Positions 1-8,270 are shown, counted from the stretch's first letter. The stretch is DNA of 40,403 bases from Desulfobacter vibrioformis DSM 8776 (GCF_000745975.1 NZ_JQKJ01000031.1:1-40403), one strand, 5' to 3'. Numbers and translations are program-made. The notes: generated from the sequence alone by a model not told the origin.

Positions 1-159
1 TAAGACTAAACTCGCCGGTCCTCCTTGTATCTCATAATAGGCTGCCTCATACAAAATGCGGTTAATCTCGCGCTTACTTTTCTGTAACGCCTGAGTCACT
101 GCCAGTGTGGGGCATTTACAGCCTAATTGAAACTGCCAAAGCAAATAGTCTTTAACCAT
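1..159 (-). CDS. Hypothetical protein, partial at window edge
   Basis: An open frame of 53 codons starts with ATG at 159 and runs off the left edge. The visible peptide begins MVKDYLLWQF and contains a short basic stretch (QKSKREINR). I do not recognise it. A second minus-strand frame overlaps it from about 260 down to about 127 and also looks somewhat protein-like (DYKYRGVFPEGTKIPVWLK), so the region may be a frame-disrupted gene rather than an intact one. Nothing in 160-380 gives a convincing complete gene. Confidence 0.3.
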   Translation of the reverse strand, partial: MVKDYLLWQFQLGCKCPTLAVTQALQKSKREINRILYEAAYYEIQGGPASLVL

Positions 160-380
160 ACTGGTATCTTTGTTCCCTCTGGAAAAACTCCTCGATACTT
201 ATAATCAAGGATGATTACAAAACCTTGTTGCCTCACTATCTCGATATGCCCAGTCTTGCAGGTCCTCTTTATATCGCATAACGAACCGTACTTGCCAAGG
301 TGTGGTTTATTAAGCGCTTACGTTCCGTCAGGGTTGCGGGTATTGTTATAGGTGGTGTTATAGGCAAATAGCCTTCCATT

Positions 381-623
381 TTATTTATGCGTATCTTTAT
401 CTCTCGGAGGAATAGGGTCGTTTCCGTGGCTATCTTTCTGCTGAATAGTCCCATCTTTTTTATGTATTACGAACTCTGAATCTTGATTTTTGCTGACCTC
501 TCGTCCCCATGAAACAGCATCCTTTTTATTATCAAAATGCTTTGATGCTTTCTTCGATCCGCCTTTTTTTACATTCCATCCACCCTTTGGATCAGGAACT
601 ACATGATGTGATTTTTTTGCCAT
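381..623 (-). CDS. DUF2188 domain protein
   Basis: This 80-residue basic protein matches the DUF2188 pattern: an N-terminal HHVVP followed by a WNV motif (residues 6-18), a middle DAVSWGREVSKNQ helix and a C-terminal IHKKDGTIQQKDSHG block ending in a charged tail. The family is small, common on mobile elements, and of unknown biochemical function. A purine-rich ribosome-binding site (AAGGAGAATGG) lies just before the start. It is the last gene of the minus-strand transfer module, about 90 bases after the first replication-relaxation gene. The family call is fairly sure. No role can be assigned. Confidence 0.8.
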   Translation of the reverse strand: MAKKSHHVVPDPKGGWNVKKGGSKKASKHFDNKKDAVSWGREVSKNQDSEFVIHKKDGTIQQKDSHGNDPIPPRDKDTHK

Positions 624-714
624 TCCATTCTCCTTAGCTGATTTGTTAACTACAAAGAATCCCCATAAATCTGATTATTCGACACAAGCGAATTCATCAA
701 GGAAAATCATATAA

Positions 715-1617
715 CTACTTCAAGACACTCCTCAACTGCCATTCATGATCCACCCAAACCGCCTCATTCAAAATAGACTTCTCATTGATCTTCCCCACAT
801 CCGTCACCCAAACAAACTCCGCTCCTTCCTGATCCGTCAGGCTCTTTCGGATATTCTCTGCTCGTTTTTCCGAGTTCGTCTGAATCAGAACCTGAAAACC
901 GTCGAACTTGCCGTACTTTGTAAAAATCCGTTTTTGCAGATAGGTGTTATACCCGATCACCTTATTCCTCACTATCTCCAGCCGTTCGGTACCCCGGTCA
1001 ATCTCCAAAAAATAAAGTTTTTGATATTTTTCCAACTCACCCTTGCCTTGCAAAATAATCAGCGCGTCCGGGTGTACCACATAACTACGGCGGCTCACCG
1101 GATGGGTTACCTCGTCGTACAGGGCAAAAGCCTTGTTTCCTTTTTCGCTGTTCAAATGTGATTTGACCTCATAATCACAAACAAAACGGCGTAGATGGAT
1201 TTTGGGATGATTGCGTAGTGCCAGTTCCAGCAAGAGGTGAAATTCGGACAGGTCAAGGGCATGATTTAAAAAAAAGTGCCGCACATTGCCGGATTTAGAA
1301 AACGCCCGGACAGTTTCCCCGTATTCCTCCAAAAGATTCATTCCGGATTTTTCAAGGTAATAAGCGGACTCGCCCGAACCTTGACCTGTCTTCACGAAAG
1401 GCGTGATCACGCCGATGTAAGCATTGTGAAAAAGGCAGCGCAGTCGGCGGCGGGTGCTTTGCAAAGTGCTGTTGTCTGAAAAAATCAGGCGTTTGACTTG
1501 ACCGGTGCGCAGGTATCGATAGCGGTTCAGAACCAACAGGATTGCCAAATCCCGCTCCGTCAGTTTGCAGGGAAGGGCTTGTGGTTGCCGCTTTTCTCTT
1601 TTCAAATATGTTTTCAT
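715..1617 (-). CDS. Replication-relaxation family protein (paralogue 1)
   Basis: The 300-residue product resembles the Replic_Relax family (PF13814), found near plasmid or element mobilisation genes and thought to act in DNA replication or relaxation. The N-terminal part (LTERDLAILLVLNRYRYLRTG, then STRRRLRCLFHNAYI) looks like a winged-helix DNA-binding region. The rest has conserved blocks around RRFVCDYE, PDALIIL, YFLEIDRGTE and RAENIRKSL. The ATG at 1617 is chosen because it follows the ATPase stop by one base; an alternative upstream start would overlap that gene. It is clearly homologous to the protein at 5378-6301, with shared RFVCD, YDEV-HP, PDALIIL, YFLE-DRGT and NEA-W-DHEW. The family is well supported; the exact activity is not. 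Confidence 0.75.
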   Translation of the reverse strand: MKTYLKREKRQPQALPCKLTERDLAILLVLNRYRYLRTGQVKRLIFSDNSTLQSTRRRLRCLFHNAYIGVITPFVKTGQGSGESAYYLEKSGMNLLEEYGETVRAFSKSGNVRHFFLNHALDLSEFHLLLELALRNHPKIHLRRFVCDYEVKSHLNSEKGNKAFALYDEVTHPVSRRSYVVHPDALIILQGKGELEKYQKLYFLEIDRGTERLEIVRNKVIGYNTYLQKRIFTKYGKFDGFQVLIQTNSEKRAENIRKSLTDQEGAEFVWVTDVGKINEKSILNEAVWVDHEWQLRSVLK

Positions 1618-1618
1618 T

Positions 1619-3403
1619 TCAGTTAAACGGACTTTCCGGATCGGCTTTGGGTGTTTGGGGCGGCTTGCTCTCTGGTTGACCGGAGAAGCCTGCAATAACC
1701 TTTTGGGCTTTTTCTAATGGCGTATAGCAGCCATGACTCCAGTACACCAGCTTCTTGAATTTTGGATTTGGTTTAGATTCCGCCACATCCTGAGTCCGAA
1801 TCTGAAATGGCGGCTGCTCCCCGATTTTCACGGTTGCCATTCGTTGGGGCTGATTTACCAATGCACTTGTGAAAAGATAATAATGTTCTGCCAATGGATA
1901 AAACCGGGGGGAATAATCCACCCGCTTTTTGTGGTTTGTCACCCAAGTCTCATTCACGGAATCGGTTGCTGATGTGGATCGGTTGCTGGTGTGGGTGGCG
2001 GTCTGTCCATGCTGGCTTGAATTTTTTTGGCTTTCCGTATAGTTCGCCATAAATTTTCCGCCACAACTGCTGCCATCGCTTGAACCAAAACCGGAAGACT
2101 GCCCATTGGCATCACTGCTGCCGAAAGTATTGGCATTGCTGTGGCTGTGCGTCGTCCGCAGTTCCAGGTACGGTTCGAAACTGGTCTGCTGATCCCAGTA
2201 CTTCACCTCATTCAAATCGAAATAAGTACCCAAATTTTCCGCCTGTACCACGGCACTTCGGTAAAGAACCCGGAACACCACTTGAATATGGGCGGACAAA
2301 GCCGCATCCCGGATTTTCTCATCTTCGATTTGAGACAGGTGCTGATTTGCCAAAATCAAATGCAAGCCGAATTTACGCCCGCCCGTAATGATTTTCTCAA
2401 TGTCCGATGTAACAAAATTTTGAAACTCATCCAAATAAAGATAGAAGGGGCGTTTGATCGCACTCTCCCGGCTCCGGGTCATGCCGTAAGAATGGATGGC
2501 ATGCACCAGCAGCGTACCCAAAAGATGGGCATTATCCTCGCTAATCCGGTTGCCTTGCAGCCCGAGGTTCACGAGTAGGATTTTTCTATTCTCAATGATG
2601 TCTCTGAAATCAAGGGTGCGTTTGGACTGCCCGAGGGAAAGCCGGATCGCTTCGTTGTGAATGAATTTTTCAATCCGCCGCTGGGTGCTGCCGATGGTGG
2701 TTAACCGCTCCCGGATTTGCATTTTGGCGAAATTCTGCCAAAAGGTCAGGACGGAGCCACCGACAGGTTCCGCCATTTGGACGGCACGCTTGGCATTTTT
2801 GAAATCAAAGAAGTCTTGTATGTCGAGCAAAGAATGACCGCCTTTAATCAGCGGAATGAGGGCATTTCGCAGAGTTTGTTCGAGCTGGGGTTGGGTTTCG
2901 CTGTCCTGCGACATAACCCTTTTTATAGCATCAATGAAACGGTCAACTTTTAGGCTGATGTCTTCATGATACCCATTTTTTGCCAAAGGGTTGAAGCCCA
3001 CCACATGGGATTGGAAATCCGAAGGATTAAACAGCACGACCCGCTTTCTCAATTCATCTTTCCCGGCGCAGTAAGCCAATAGATTGTTATACAGTTCCCC
3101 GTGGGGATCAATGACACAAATTCCATTGCCCTGATCAATGTCCTGCTGGGCGAGGGATTGGAGAAAATAGCTTTTCCCAGTGCCGGAAGATCCCAGAACA
3201 TACATGTGCCGGGTGCGTTCCGAGTTGTTAAGATGAACTAAATTTGACTTTTTGTCTAGCCCAAGTAAGATGTGATCGGAATTTTTCCCGGAAGACTCTG
3301 AATTTAATTCTTTCAGGATTGAGTTTTTCATTCTTCCGCTTCCCCGCACAAGGGAAACCAACTCCCTTCTGCAATCATCAATAATTTGTTTGGCTAACTC
3401 CAT
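1619..3403 (-). CDS. TraD/HerA-like transfer ATPase
   Basis: A 594-residue P-loop ATPase of the FtsK/HerA/TraD type, expected to act as a coupling-protein-like DNA translocase. The Walker A motif is GSSGTGKS at about residues 71-78, with CVIDPHGE shortly after. The Walker B-like LYLDEFQNF is followed by ITGGRKFGLHLILANQHLSQI, typical of VirD4/TraD families with a TraM-recognition region. No N-terminal membrane segments are seen, so membrane attachment may come from the nearby membrane protein. A Ser/Gly/His-rich low-complexity insert sits in the C-terminal third. The ATG at 3403 has a GGGA upstream; the frame stays open to 3595, but that stretch overlaps an opposing ORF. It probably moves element DNA with the replication-relaxation proteins. 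Confidence 0.75.
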   Translation of the reverse strand: MELAKQIIDDCRRELVSLVRGSGRMKNSILKELNSESSGKNSDHILLGLDKKSNLVHLNNSERTRHMYVLGSSGTGKSYFLQSLAQQDIDQGNGICVIDPHGELYNNLLAYCAGKDELRKRVVLFNPSDFQSHVVGFNPLAKNGYHEDISLKVDRFIDAIKRVMSQDSETQPQLEQTLRNALIPLIKGGHSLLDIQDFFDFKNAKRAVQMAEPVGGSVLTFWQNFAKMQIRERLTTIGSTQRRIEKFIHNEAIRLSLGQSKRTLDFRDIIENRKILLVNLGLQGNRISEDNAHLLGTLLVHAIHSYGMTRSRESAIKRPFYLYLDEFQNFVTSDIEKIITGGRKFGLHLILANQHLSQIEDEKIRDAALSAHIQVVFRVLYRSAVVQAENLGTYFDLNEVKYWDQQTSFEPYLELRTTHSHSNANTFGSSDANGQSSGFGSSDGSSCGGKFMANYTESQKNSSQHGQTATHTSNRSTSATDSVNETWVTNHKKRVDYSPRFYPLAEHYYLFTSALVNQPQRMATVKIGEQPPFQIRTQDVAESKPNPKFKKLVYWSHGCYTPLEKAQKVIAGFSGQPESKPPQTPKADPESPFN

Positions 3404-3415
3404 ATCCAAATTCCC

Positions 3416-3805
3416 ATGCCTGATCGCCTCAAACCACAGACCGATTTTAATCCCGTCTTGAACCCGGGGAAGCCGCAAACAGCGGCTGAATCCTTGCCCG
3501 GTGAAAAGCCTGATTCTTTTAATGCCATTTGGACGGCTTTCCAACGAAAGCATGAACTTGCTAAAACCCGGTTTCAAGTCGAGCAGGACTGCCAAATCAG
3601 TCCCGAGAGTAAAGCGTCATTGCTTCGGGATTTAAAAGCACTTGGGGCAATGTCCCGCCGTGAGCTGATTTTCTTTCTCCACCGGAATAACTGCCGTCAG
3701 GAGATTGCAGGGCTTATTGCACAGCCGGGGCATCCTGCCCTTTATTTTCCAGAAGACGATTTTTACATCGACCGGGTGGAGGGAGGTGTCCATTTCCTTG
3801 ATTAA
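3416..3805 (+). CDS. Hypothetical protein opposing the transfer ATPase
   Basis: A 129-residue ORF runs opposite to the surrounding transfer genes. The first 40 residues are proline-rich. The rest looks like a folded helical protein (FNAIWTAFQRKHELAKTRF, then MSRRELIFFLHRNNCRQEI, ending FYIDRVEGGVHFLD). I do not recognise a family. It covers the 5' extension of the minus-strand ATPase frame, so either this gene is real and the ATPase starts at 3403, or the ATPase is longer and this is a shadow. Its peptide is more protein-like than the opposing extension, but its ribosome-binding site is weak. Confidence 0.4.
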   Translation: MPDRLKPQTDFNPVLNPGKPQTAAESLPGEKPDSFNAIWTAFQRKHELAKTRFQVEQDCQISPESKASLLRDLKALGAMSRRELIFFLHRNNCRQEIAGLIAQPGHPALYFPEDDFYIDRVEGGVHFLD

Positions 3806-3835
3806 CCTCGCTGTCTGTTTGCAATCCAACAAAGG

Positions 3836-4636
3836 TTAATCATCCACATCCCGGTTAAACTCGAATTCCTGATCCAGTAATTCATAAACCTGCCGGATCG
3901 TCTCATCTTCGGCACCCTGCTTTTTGAGTTCCGAGATGCGACTTCGCAGCCGCTCATACATTTCAAGTTTTACCGCTTCGTTTCCTTTCTGTTCCCTATC
4001 CTGCTCAAACTCACGCTTAATCTGACGAAGCTCACGAGCCCCTTTAACTTCCGCCTTGTCCAAGGTCAATCGGTCTTTAATCTCCCGGAGTTTTTCATCC
4101 AGTGTCTTTTCTTTGGGCTCCCCGGCAGCCTGTTTATTTTTAAGTGCCTCCAGTTCCATTTCCAGTTTGAGTTTGTTGACAGAATGCCGGAGGTCAGCTT
4201 CTTCGGATTTTTGTTCGATCTCCTTTTTCTCAGACTGAAGTTGCGCCATTTTTTTCTGATGCGCCGCCACTTCTTCTTGGTGCGCTTGATAGGCTAATGC
4301 CTGCTCCACAGCAATTTCCGCATCAATATTTTTCAGCCGCTCCCAGGACTTTTTAGTTTCCGCCAACTCGTTCAAAGTTATCCGCATCTCACGGATCATC
4401 TCGTTCCGAGTTCTCAACCGTTTCAACTGGACTTTCCCGACAATAGTGGGCAGCAGAGTTTGAAAAATTGACTGGCTTTGGCTGGCAATATTATTTGGCT
4501 GAAACAGCTCCATCTCCTTTTGGTCGAGACGCGCCAAAGCAGTTTCCCGTTGTTCCGGCAGCAGTTGGTCATCATTGACGATTTCGGCACGGATTTTTTT
4601 AATCTTCCGTTTTTTGAAAAATTTCATCTGCCTCAA
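3836..4636 (-). CDS. Coiled-coil protein of the transfer module
   Basis: A 266-residue, highly charged protein rich in Lys, Glu, Gln and Arg, with long uninterrupted helical stretches and heptad-like spacing, notably residues 95-235 (EEADLRHSVNKLKLEMELEA and KTLDEKLREIKDRLTLDKAE). It has no signal peptide or membrane segment. The start overlaps the stop of the membrane-protein gene by four bases (ATGA), so the two are translationally coupled and likely work together. No known family is recognised. A cytoplasmic scaffold or tether joining the membrane protein to the ATPase is a reasonable inference from gene order only. Confidence 0.65.
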   Translation of the reverse strand: MRQMKFFKKRKIKKIRAEIVNDDQLLPEQRETALARLDQKEMELFQPNNIASQSQSIFQTLLPTIVGKVQLKRLRTRNEMIREMRITLNELAETKKSWERLKNIDAEIAVEQALAYQAHQEEVAAHQKKMAQLQSEKKEIEQKSEEADLRHSVNKLKLEMELEALKNKQAAGEPKEKTLDEKLREIKDRLTLDKAEVKGARELRQIKREFEQDREQKGNEAVKLEMYERLRSRISELKKQGAEDETIRQVYELLDQEFEFNRDVDD

Positions 4637-5358
4637 ATCCTGTCTATTTTTTTAAGAATTTTTTCCATGCGTTTTTCCGCCCGGTCAATATCCTTGCCGG
4701 CTTTTCGGACTTGCCTCTGCCGCCATTTGCTTATGGAAATGATTGGTATTCCGAAGCGTGGGAAATAAATGTATATCCAAATGAAAACCGATACACCCAC
4801 TATAACCATTCCTATAATCTGGAATCGGGTGGCGATAAGGGCACCGATAATGAAATTGTAAATCATCAGCAGTTTGAACATGGAAGCGATTTTTTCATAC
4901 AGCCGAATACTGATGGTCAGCAGAAGCCAGTAAAGCCAAAAGCCGACGGCAAAGGGATAATGGGTGCTGGTTTTTTGAAAGGCATAAGAAACCGGAACAT
5001 CAAAAAAATGGTGCAGACCTTCCAGCAACAAAGCTGGCGCATAGGCAGCCGCTGAAAGAATTTCCACATACCATCGGTTTATCTGCTGCCCCCAAAAATT
5101 TTTATAATCGCTGTACGGAACAAAGAGATAAAGCAGCAGCACGATCACAGCAATATATCCGGTCAAGAGCCGCTGTTCAGTTTTCAGATTTCTGAAAAAT
5201 AGACGCTTGTCGAGGATATTCAGAAAAAATAACAGCGACAACAGGAAACCAAAAATTGATACGGTATCTCCTTCGAAAACGCCAAAGCCCGCCAATATAC
5301 CAACAAAGACCAATGGGAGAAGGCTGTAATTGATATAGTGTGAAGGGGCTTTTTGCAT
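4633..5358 (-). CDS. Polytopic membrane protein of the transfer module
   Basis: A 241-residue protein with about five or six hydrophobic segments: residues 11-27, 33-46, 66-80, a less certain stretch near 100-112, then 138-152 and two adjacent segments at 164-200. It ends in a basic cytoplasmic tail (WRQRQVRKAGKDIDRAEKR). The domain pattern is that of an inner-membrane channel or anchor protein. I do not recognise a VirB6, TrbL or TraG homologue with confidence. It lies between the second replication-relaxation gene and the coiled-coil gene, overlapping the latter, which suggests the membrane part of a DNA-transfer apparatus. Confidence 0.65.
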   Translation of the reverse strand: MQKAPSHYINYSLLPLVFVGILAGFGVFEGDTVSIFGFLLSLLFFLNILDKRLFFRNLKTEQRLLTGYIAVIVLLLYLFVPYSDYKNFWGQQINRWYVEILSAAAYAPALLLEGLHHFFDVPVSYAFQKTSTHYPFAVGFWLYWLLLTISIRLYEKIASMFKLLMIYNFIIGALIATRFQIIGMVIVGVSVFIWIYIYFPRFGIPIISISKWRQRQVRKAGKDIDRAEKRMEKILKKIDRI

Positions 5359-5377
5359 TCTGTCTGTTATCTCACGA

Positions 5378-6301
5378 TCAAGTTTTTAATATGCTTTGTA
5401 ATTCCCATTCATGGTCTCTCCATATTGCCTCATTTAAAACGGTGTTTTCATTCACCCCTTGGCAATTTGAGAGCCACACCAAATCAGTCCCTTTCTGATC
5501 CAGCAGCATCCTTCGAATATTTTCAGCCCGCTTCTTTGAGCTGCTTTGCAGCAGCACCCGAAAATCAGAAAATTTTCCATACTTTTTAAATGCACCTTGC
5601 TCCCGGTAAAGGTTGTATGCCAGTATTTTTTCCCGAATCTTCTCCAAACCCATGGTTCCCCGGTCAACTTCCAAAAAATACAATTGTTGAAATTTAGCGT
5701 AATCAGTTCCGACCTTACCGCCCAATATAATGAGTGCATCCGGAAAGACTGCGAATGTCGCCTCCTTAAAGGTCGGATGCTTCACCTCATCATATAGTTT
5801 GTAAATCCAGCGACCCGTTAAATTTTGAGTGAAAGACTTTAATTCGAAATCACAGACAAATCGTTTCAGCTCAATGATTGGATTTTCAGCCAATGCCAGC
5901 TCCAAATCAATTCGGAATCGGCTCAGGTCAATCACATGGTTGATAAACTGGTGCTTTGCTGGCTTCCTTTTTGCGTAAGGCAACAAATCAATGTCATAGG
6001 CTTCCAGCAGTTCCATTCCTTTTTTATCCAGCACATAAACATATTCGCCATCACCCTTTCTATCCGGCGTGATCGGTTTGATCCGATTCAGATAGCCGTT
6101 GTGAAACAGGTATTTTAATCTACGCTGGGTGCTTTGATTGGATTGATTTTCAGGAAAAACCAATTTTTTGATCAGGCTAACGGTCAAATAGCGGCAGCGG
6201 TTAACCGCCTTGAGGATTTCAAAATCTCTTTGGGTGAATTCAAAATTAACAGCTCTTTGCCGTCTTTGCTTGGGAAGATATTTTCTTTTGACTTGCTGCA
6301 A
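5378..6301 (-). CDS. Replication-relaxation family protein (paralogue 2)
   Basis: A 307-residue homologue of the protein at 715-1617, with the same N-terminal winged-helix-like region (FTQRDFEILKAVNRCRYLTV, STQRRLKYLFHNGYL) and the same downstream blocks (KRFVCDFELKS, FPDALIIL, YFLEVDRGT, RAENIRRML, NEAIWRDHEWELQSILK). The start MQQVKRKYLPKQ has no strong ribosome-binding site. It is the first gene of the minus-strand module and lies next to the integrase region. Two diverged copies on the two sides of the ATPase, coiled-coil and membrane genes suggest duplication followed by specialisation, or two subunits of one complex. Confidence 0.75.
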   Translation of the reverse strand: MQQVKRKYLPKQRRQRAVNFEFTQRDFEILKAVNRCRYLTVSLIKKLVFPENQSNQSTQRRLKYLFHNGYLNRIKPITPDRKGDGEYVYVLDKKGMELLEAYDIDLLPYAKRKPAKHQFINHVIDLSRFRIDLELALAENPIIELKRFVCDFELKSFTQNLTGRWIYKLYDEVKHPTFKEATFAVFPDALIILGGKVGTDYAKFQQLYFLEVDRGTMGLEKIREKILAYNLYREQGAFKKYGKFSDFRVLLQSSSKKRAENIRRMLLDQKGTDLVWLSNCQGVNENTVLNEAIWRDHEWELQSILKT

Positions 6302-6923
6302 CTTTAATCACCTATGACAAACTTTGGTCTGCCCCGAACCAAATTCATTCATGATGTCAGGCAACAACTGAATTAATGATACTGATAAATGAACGAAGCC
6401 GCATCGGAATTTGGCAACTATTTTAACGCCTGACCTTACATTACTTTCATATTCAATATTTTTTTAAAAATCAACATGCGTCCCTCAATAAGATTCTATT
6501 CCTGCGTTCCTCTCTTTTTCAATTTATTTAAAATTCAGTTGCTTATCCAGTTTCAAAATACACTTTTGCACCATTTCTAAATATATAGGTCAACTTACAA
6601 ACCAATTCATACTCAACCTATTGAAATCTAAAATTAATACTTGAAAATTCCACAATATCAGATTAGGTTTTATGCAGGTTGGAAACAAAAACTGATTGCA
6701 CACAGCCCCGGCTGCATACTCGGTATTTTGTTTTTGTCCCCTGTTTGCATTACCGTCAGGTAAATCAAGCAAGGCATTTTTCGCTTCTCAAAAAGCATCC
6801 AAACAACCCACCAGGACAGAGAATGTCCCTAACTTCTCAAGTAGCCAGTTTGTGAAAGCAGACTGGCTACTTATCCATTTCTGACAAACATAGATTGCGC
6901 TAATCCATATACGGTGGGATGCC
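6302..6923. other. Intergenic control region between transfer module and integrase
   Basis: About 620 AT-rich bases separate the divergently transcribed transfer module and excisionase/integrase genes. I find no convincing gene. It probably contains promoters for both directions, but none could be fixed with good hexamers and spacing. A perfect inverted repeat at 6839-6872 is the only clear structure. Confidence 0.5.
6839..6872. repeat. Perfect 11-base inverted repeat before the excisionase-like gene
   Basis: AAGTAGCCAGT at 6839-6849 is matched by its exact reverse complement at 6862-6872, with a 12-base spacer. No T-tract follows on either strand, so it does not look like a terminator. Its place about 50 bases before the HTH gene start suits an operator or a recombination-directionality protein site. 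Confidence 0.6.
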
Positions 6924-7313
6924 ATGGATTTTGATGAAAACATCTTCGAAAATTGCCTTGTTGACAGAAAAGCTGAACCATATATATTGAAACCCGAGGA
7001 GGTCGCCCGGTTCCTTCGGAAAAGCACCAGTTGGGTTTATAAAAACTGGCGGGAGTTGGGCGGCAGAAAGCTTGGAGGTTCTCTTTTCTTTAAAAGAAAG
7101 GAGGAACTCTATGAGTGTATATTTGAGAGAAAAGAAAGGATGGAGATACGATTTCACCCGAAACGGGATTCGGTACACAGAGTCAGGTTTCAAAACCAAG
7201 CGAGAAGCCAAAAAAGCCGAAGCCAGAAAACAGGAAGAACTGAACAGTCCGATAATCCAAAAGGAGATAGAGGAAACCCCGACAGACATGGCATTCTTGG
7301 ATCTGATAAATAA
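6924..7313 (+). CDS. Excisionase-like HTH protein overlapping the integrase
   Basis: The N-terminal 65 residues contain a MerR/excisionase-type helix-turn-helix (YILKPEEVARFLRKSTSWVY, then GRKLGGSLFFKRKEELYECI). Such proteins act as recombination directionality factors or as regulators of integrase. After about residue 62 the frame runs out of phase through the start of the integrase gene for 203 bases, ending at residue 129 in a basic, low-order tail (QARSQKSRSQKTGRTEQ). The usual protein would end near the integrase start, so the tail may be a real overlap or a sign that the original stop was lost by mutation. The HTH call is good; the true C-terminus is unsure. Confidence 0.65.
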   Translation: MDFDENIFENCLVDRKAEPYILKPEEVARFLRKSTSWVYKNWRELGGRKLGGSLFFKRKEELYECIFERKERMEIRFHPKRDSVHRVRFQNQARSQKSRSQKTGRTEQSDNPKGDRGNPDRHGILGSDK

Positions 7314-8214
7314 GAGGTTGGATCATGTGCAGGCTTATAATTCACAGAGCCACTATGAGAACCAGGTTTATCTTGCCAAGCAATGGATGAAGTGCTGGGG
7401 GAAACTTTATTGTAAGCAAATCACCATGGAAATGGTGGAACAATACCTTTTAAAACGGAAACGGGAAACTTCGGGAATAACAGCGAATTATGACCTCAGG
7501 AATTTAAGGGCGTTATTTAATTTTGGTTTGCACCCCAAACGACAGTGGATACAAAACAACCCTACGATAGGCATTGATTTTTTCCCTGTTGATAAAAGAA
7601 TTAAATATGTCCCGCCTAAGGAAGATGTGCTCAAAGTTATCTTGGCAGCAGACAAAGATACCCAGGATTATCTTTGGACTATCTTTCACAGTATGGGAAG
7701 AATGTCTGAGATCAACCGCTTGACTTGGCAGGATATAGATTTTGATGAACGCACCATCATTTTATATACCCGCAAAAAACGAGGCGGTCATCTAACCCCC
7801 CGAAAAGTTCCTATGACCGAAAGACTGTTTGACATTCTTTCATACCGGTTTAAGCATCGTGAAAAAAGAATTCCTTGGGTATTTTGGCACCGGTACTGGA
7901 GCAGAAAAACCAAAGAATGGATTGAAGGTCGATATATTGATCGAAAAAAGATCATGGAAACACTCTGCAAAAAAGCCGGGGTTAAATATTTTAGGTATCA
8001 CGCTTTAAGACACTGCGGCGCATCCCTGCTTGACAATGCCAATATTCCCATCGGGTCGATTCAAAGATTTTTAGGTCACGAGAACAGACAGACCACGGAA
8101 ATTTATCTTCATTCGATTGGCAATTCGGAAAAGGAAATGATCGGGGTTTTGGATGCGGATTTTCAAAAATCCACACCCCAATCCCCACCCCAAATAAAAA
8201 AGGCTTTCAACTAA
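7111..8214 (+). CDS. Tyrosine site-specific integrase
   Basis: A 367-residue phage-type tyrosine recombinase. It has an N-terminal AP2-like arm-binding region (residues 1-45), a SAM-like core-binding domain (about 60-165) and a C-terminal catalytic domain. Catalytic residues visible are Arg197 (SMGRMSEINRL), His297 and Arg300 in the HALRH box, His323 in the LGHENRQTTE box and the nucleophile Tyr332 (EIYLHS). The start at 7111 is fixed by a strong AAAGGAGGA ribosome-binding site ahead of MSVYLREKKG. The gene overlaps the HTH gene and ends 23 bases from tRNA-Arg, which is therefore the likely target. All catalytic residues are present, so the enzyme should be active. Confidence 0.93.
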   Translation: MSVYLREKKGWRYDFTRNGIRYTESGFKTKREAKKAEARKQEELNSPIIQKEIEETPTDMAFLDLINKRLDHVQAYNSQSHYENQVYLAKQWMKCWGKLYCKQITMEMVEQYLLKRKRETSGITANYDLRNLRALFNFGLHPKRQWIQNNPTIGIDFFPVDKRIKYVPPKEDVLKVILAADKDTQDYLWTIFHSMGRMSEINRLTWQDIDFDERTIILYTRKKRGGHLTPRKVPMTERLFDILSYRFKHREKRIPWVFWHRYWSRKTKEWIEGRYIDRKKIMETLCKKAGVKYFRYHALRHCGASLLDNANIPIGSIQRFLGHENRQTTEIYLHSIGNSEKEMIGVLDADFQKSTPQSPPQIKKAFN

Positions 8215-8229
8215 AAGCTGAAAACCCTT
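8192..8229 (-). terminator. Probable terminator of tRNA-Arg inside the integrase 3' end
   Basis: Read on the minus strand, an imperfect hairpin (AAGGGTTTTCAGCT pairing with AGTTGAAAGCCTT) is followed directly by TTTTTTATTTG, the form of a Rho-independent terminator. It lies just after the tRNA 3' end and overlaps the last codons of the integrase, so in this arrangement the tRNA terminator is inside the integrated element. Confidence 0.5.
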
Positions 8230-8237
8230 GTCATTTG

Positions 8238-8270
8238 TGGCGCGCCCGGCAGGATTCGAACCTGCGACCC
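8238..8270. other. Likely attachment site at the tRNA 3' end
   Basis: Tyrosine integrases beside tRNA genes usually recombine at the T-arm and acceptor part of the tRNA, here 8238-8270. The assignment rests on gene order; the second copy of the core that would mark the other end was not found in the window. Confidence 0.4.

Larger units (their letters stand above)
1..8240. mobile_element. Integrated mobile element at tRNA-Arg, right part only
   Basis: A tyrosine recombinase gene ends 23 bases before the 3' end of a tRNA gene, the classic layout of an integrative element that uses the tRNA 3' end as its attachment site. To its left are an HTH excisionase-like gene, two replication-relaxation paralogues, a TraD/HerA-like ATPase and membrane and coiled-coil proteins, all fitting DNA mobilisation. 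The DNA looks more AT-rich than the housekeeping genes on the other side of the tRNA. I saw no second copy of the tRNA 3' end within the window, so the left boundary must lie outside. Whether it is self-transmissible, mobilisable or decayed cannot be told from this part. Confidence 0.65.
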
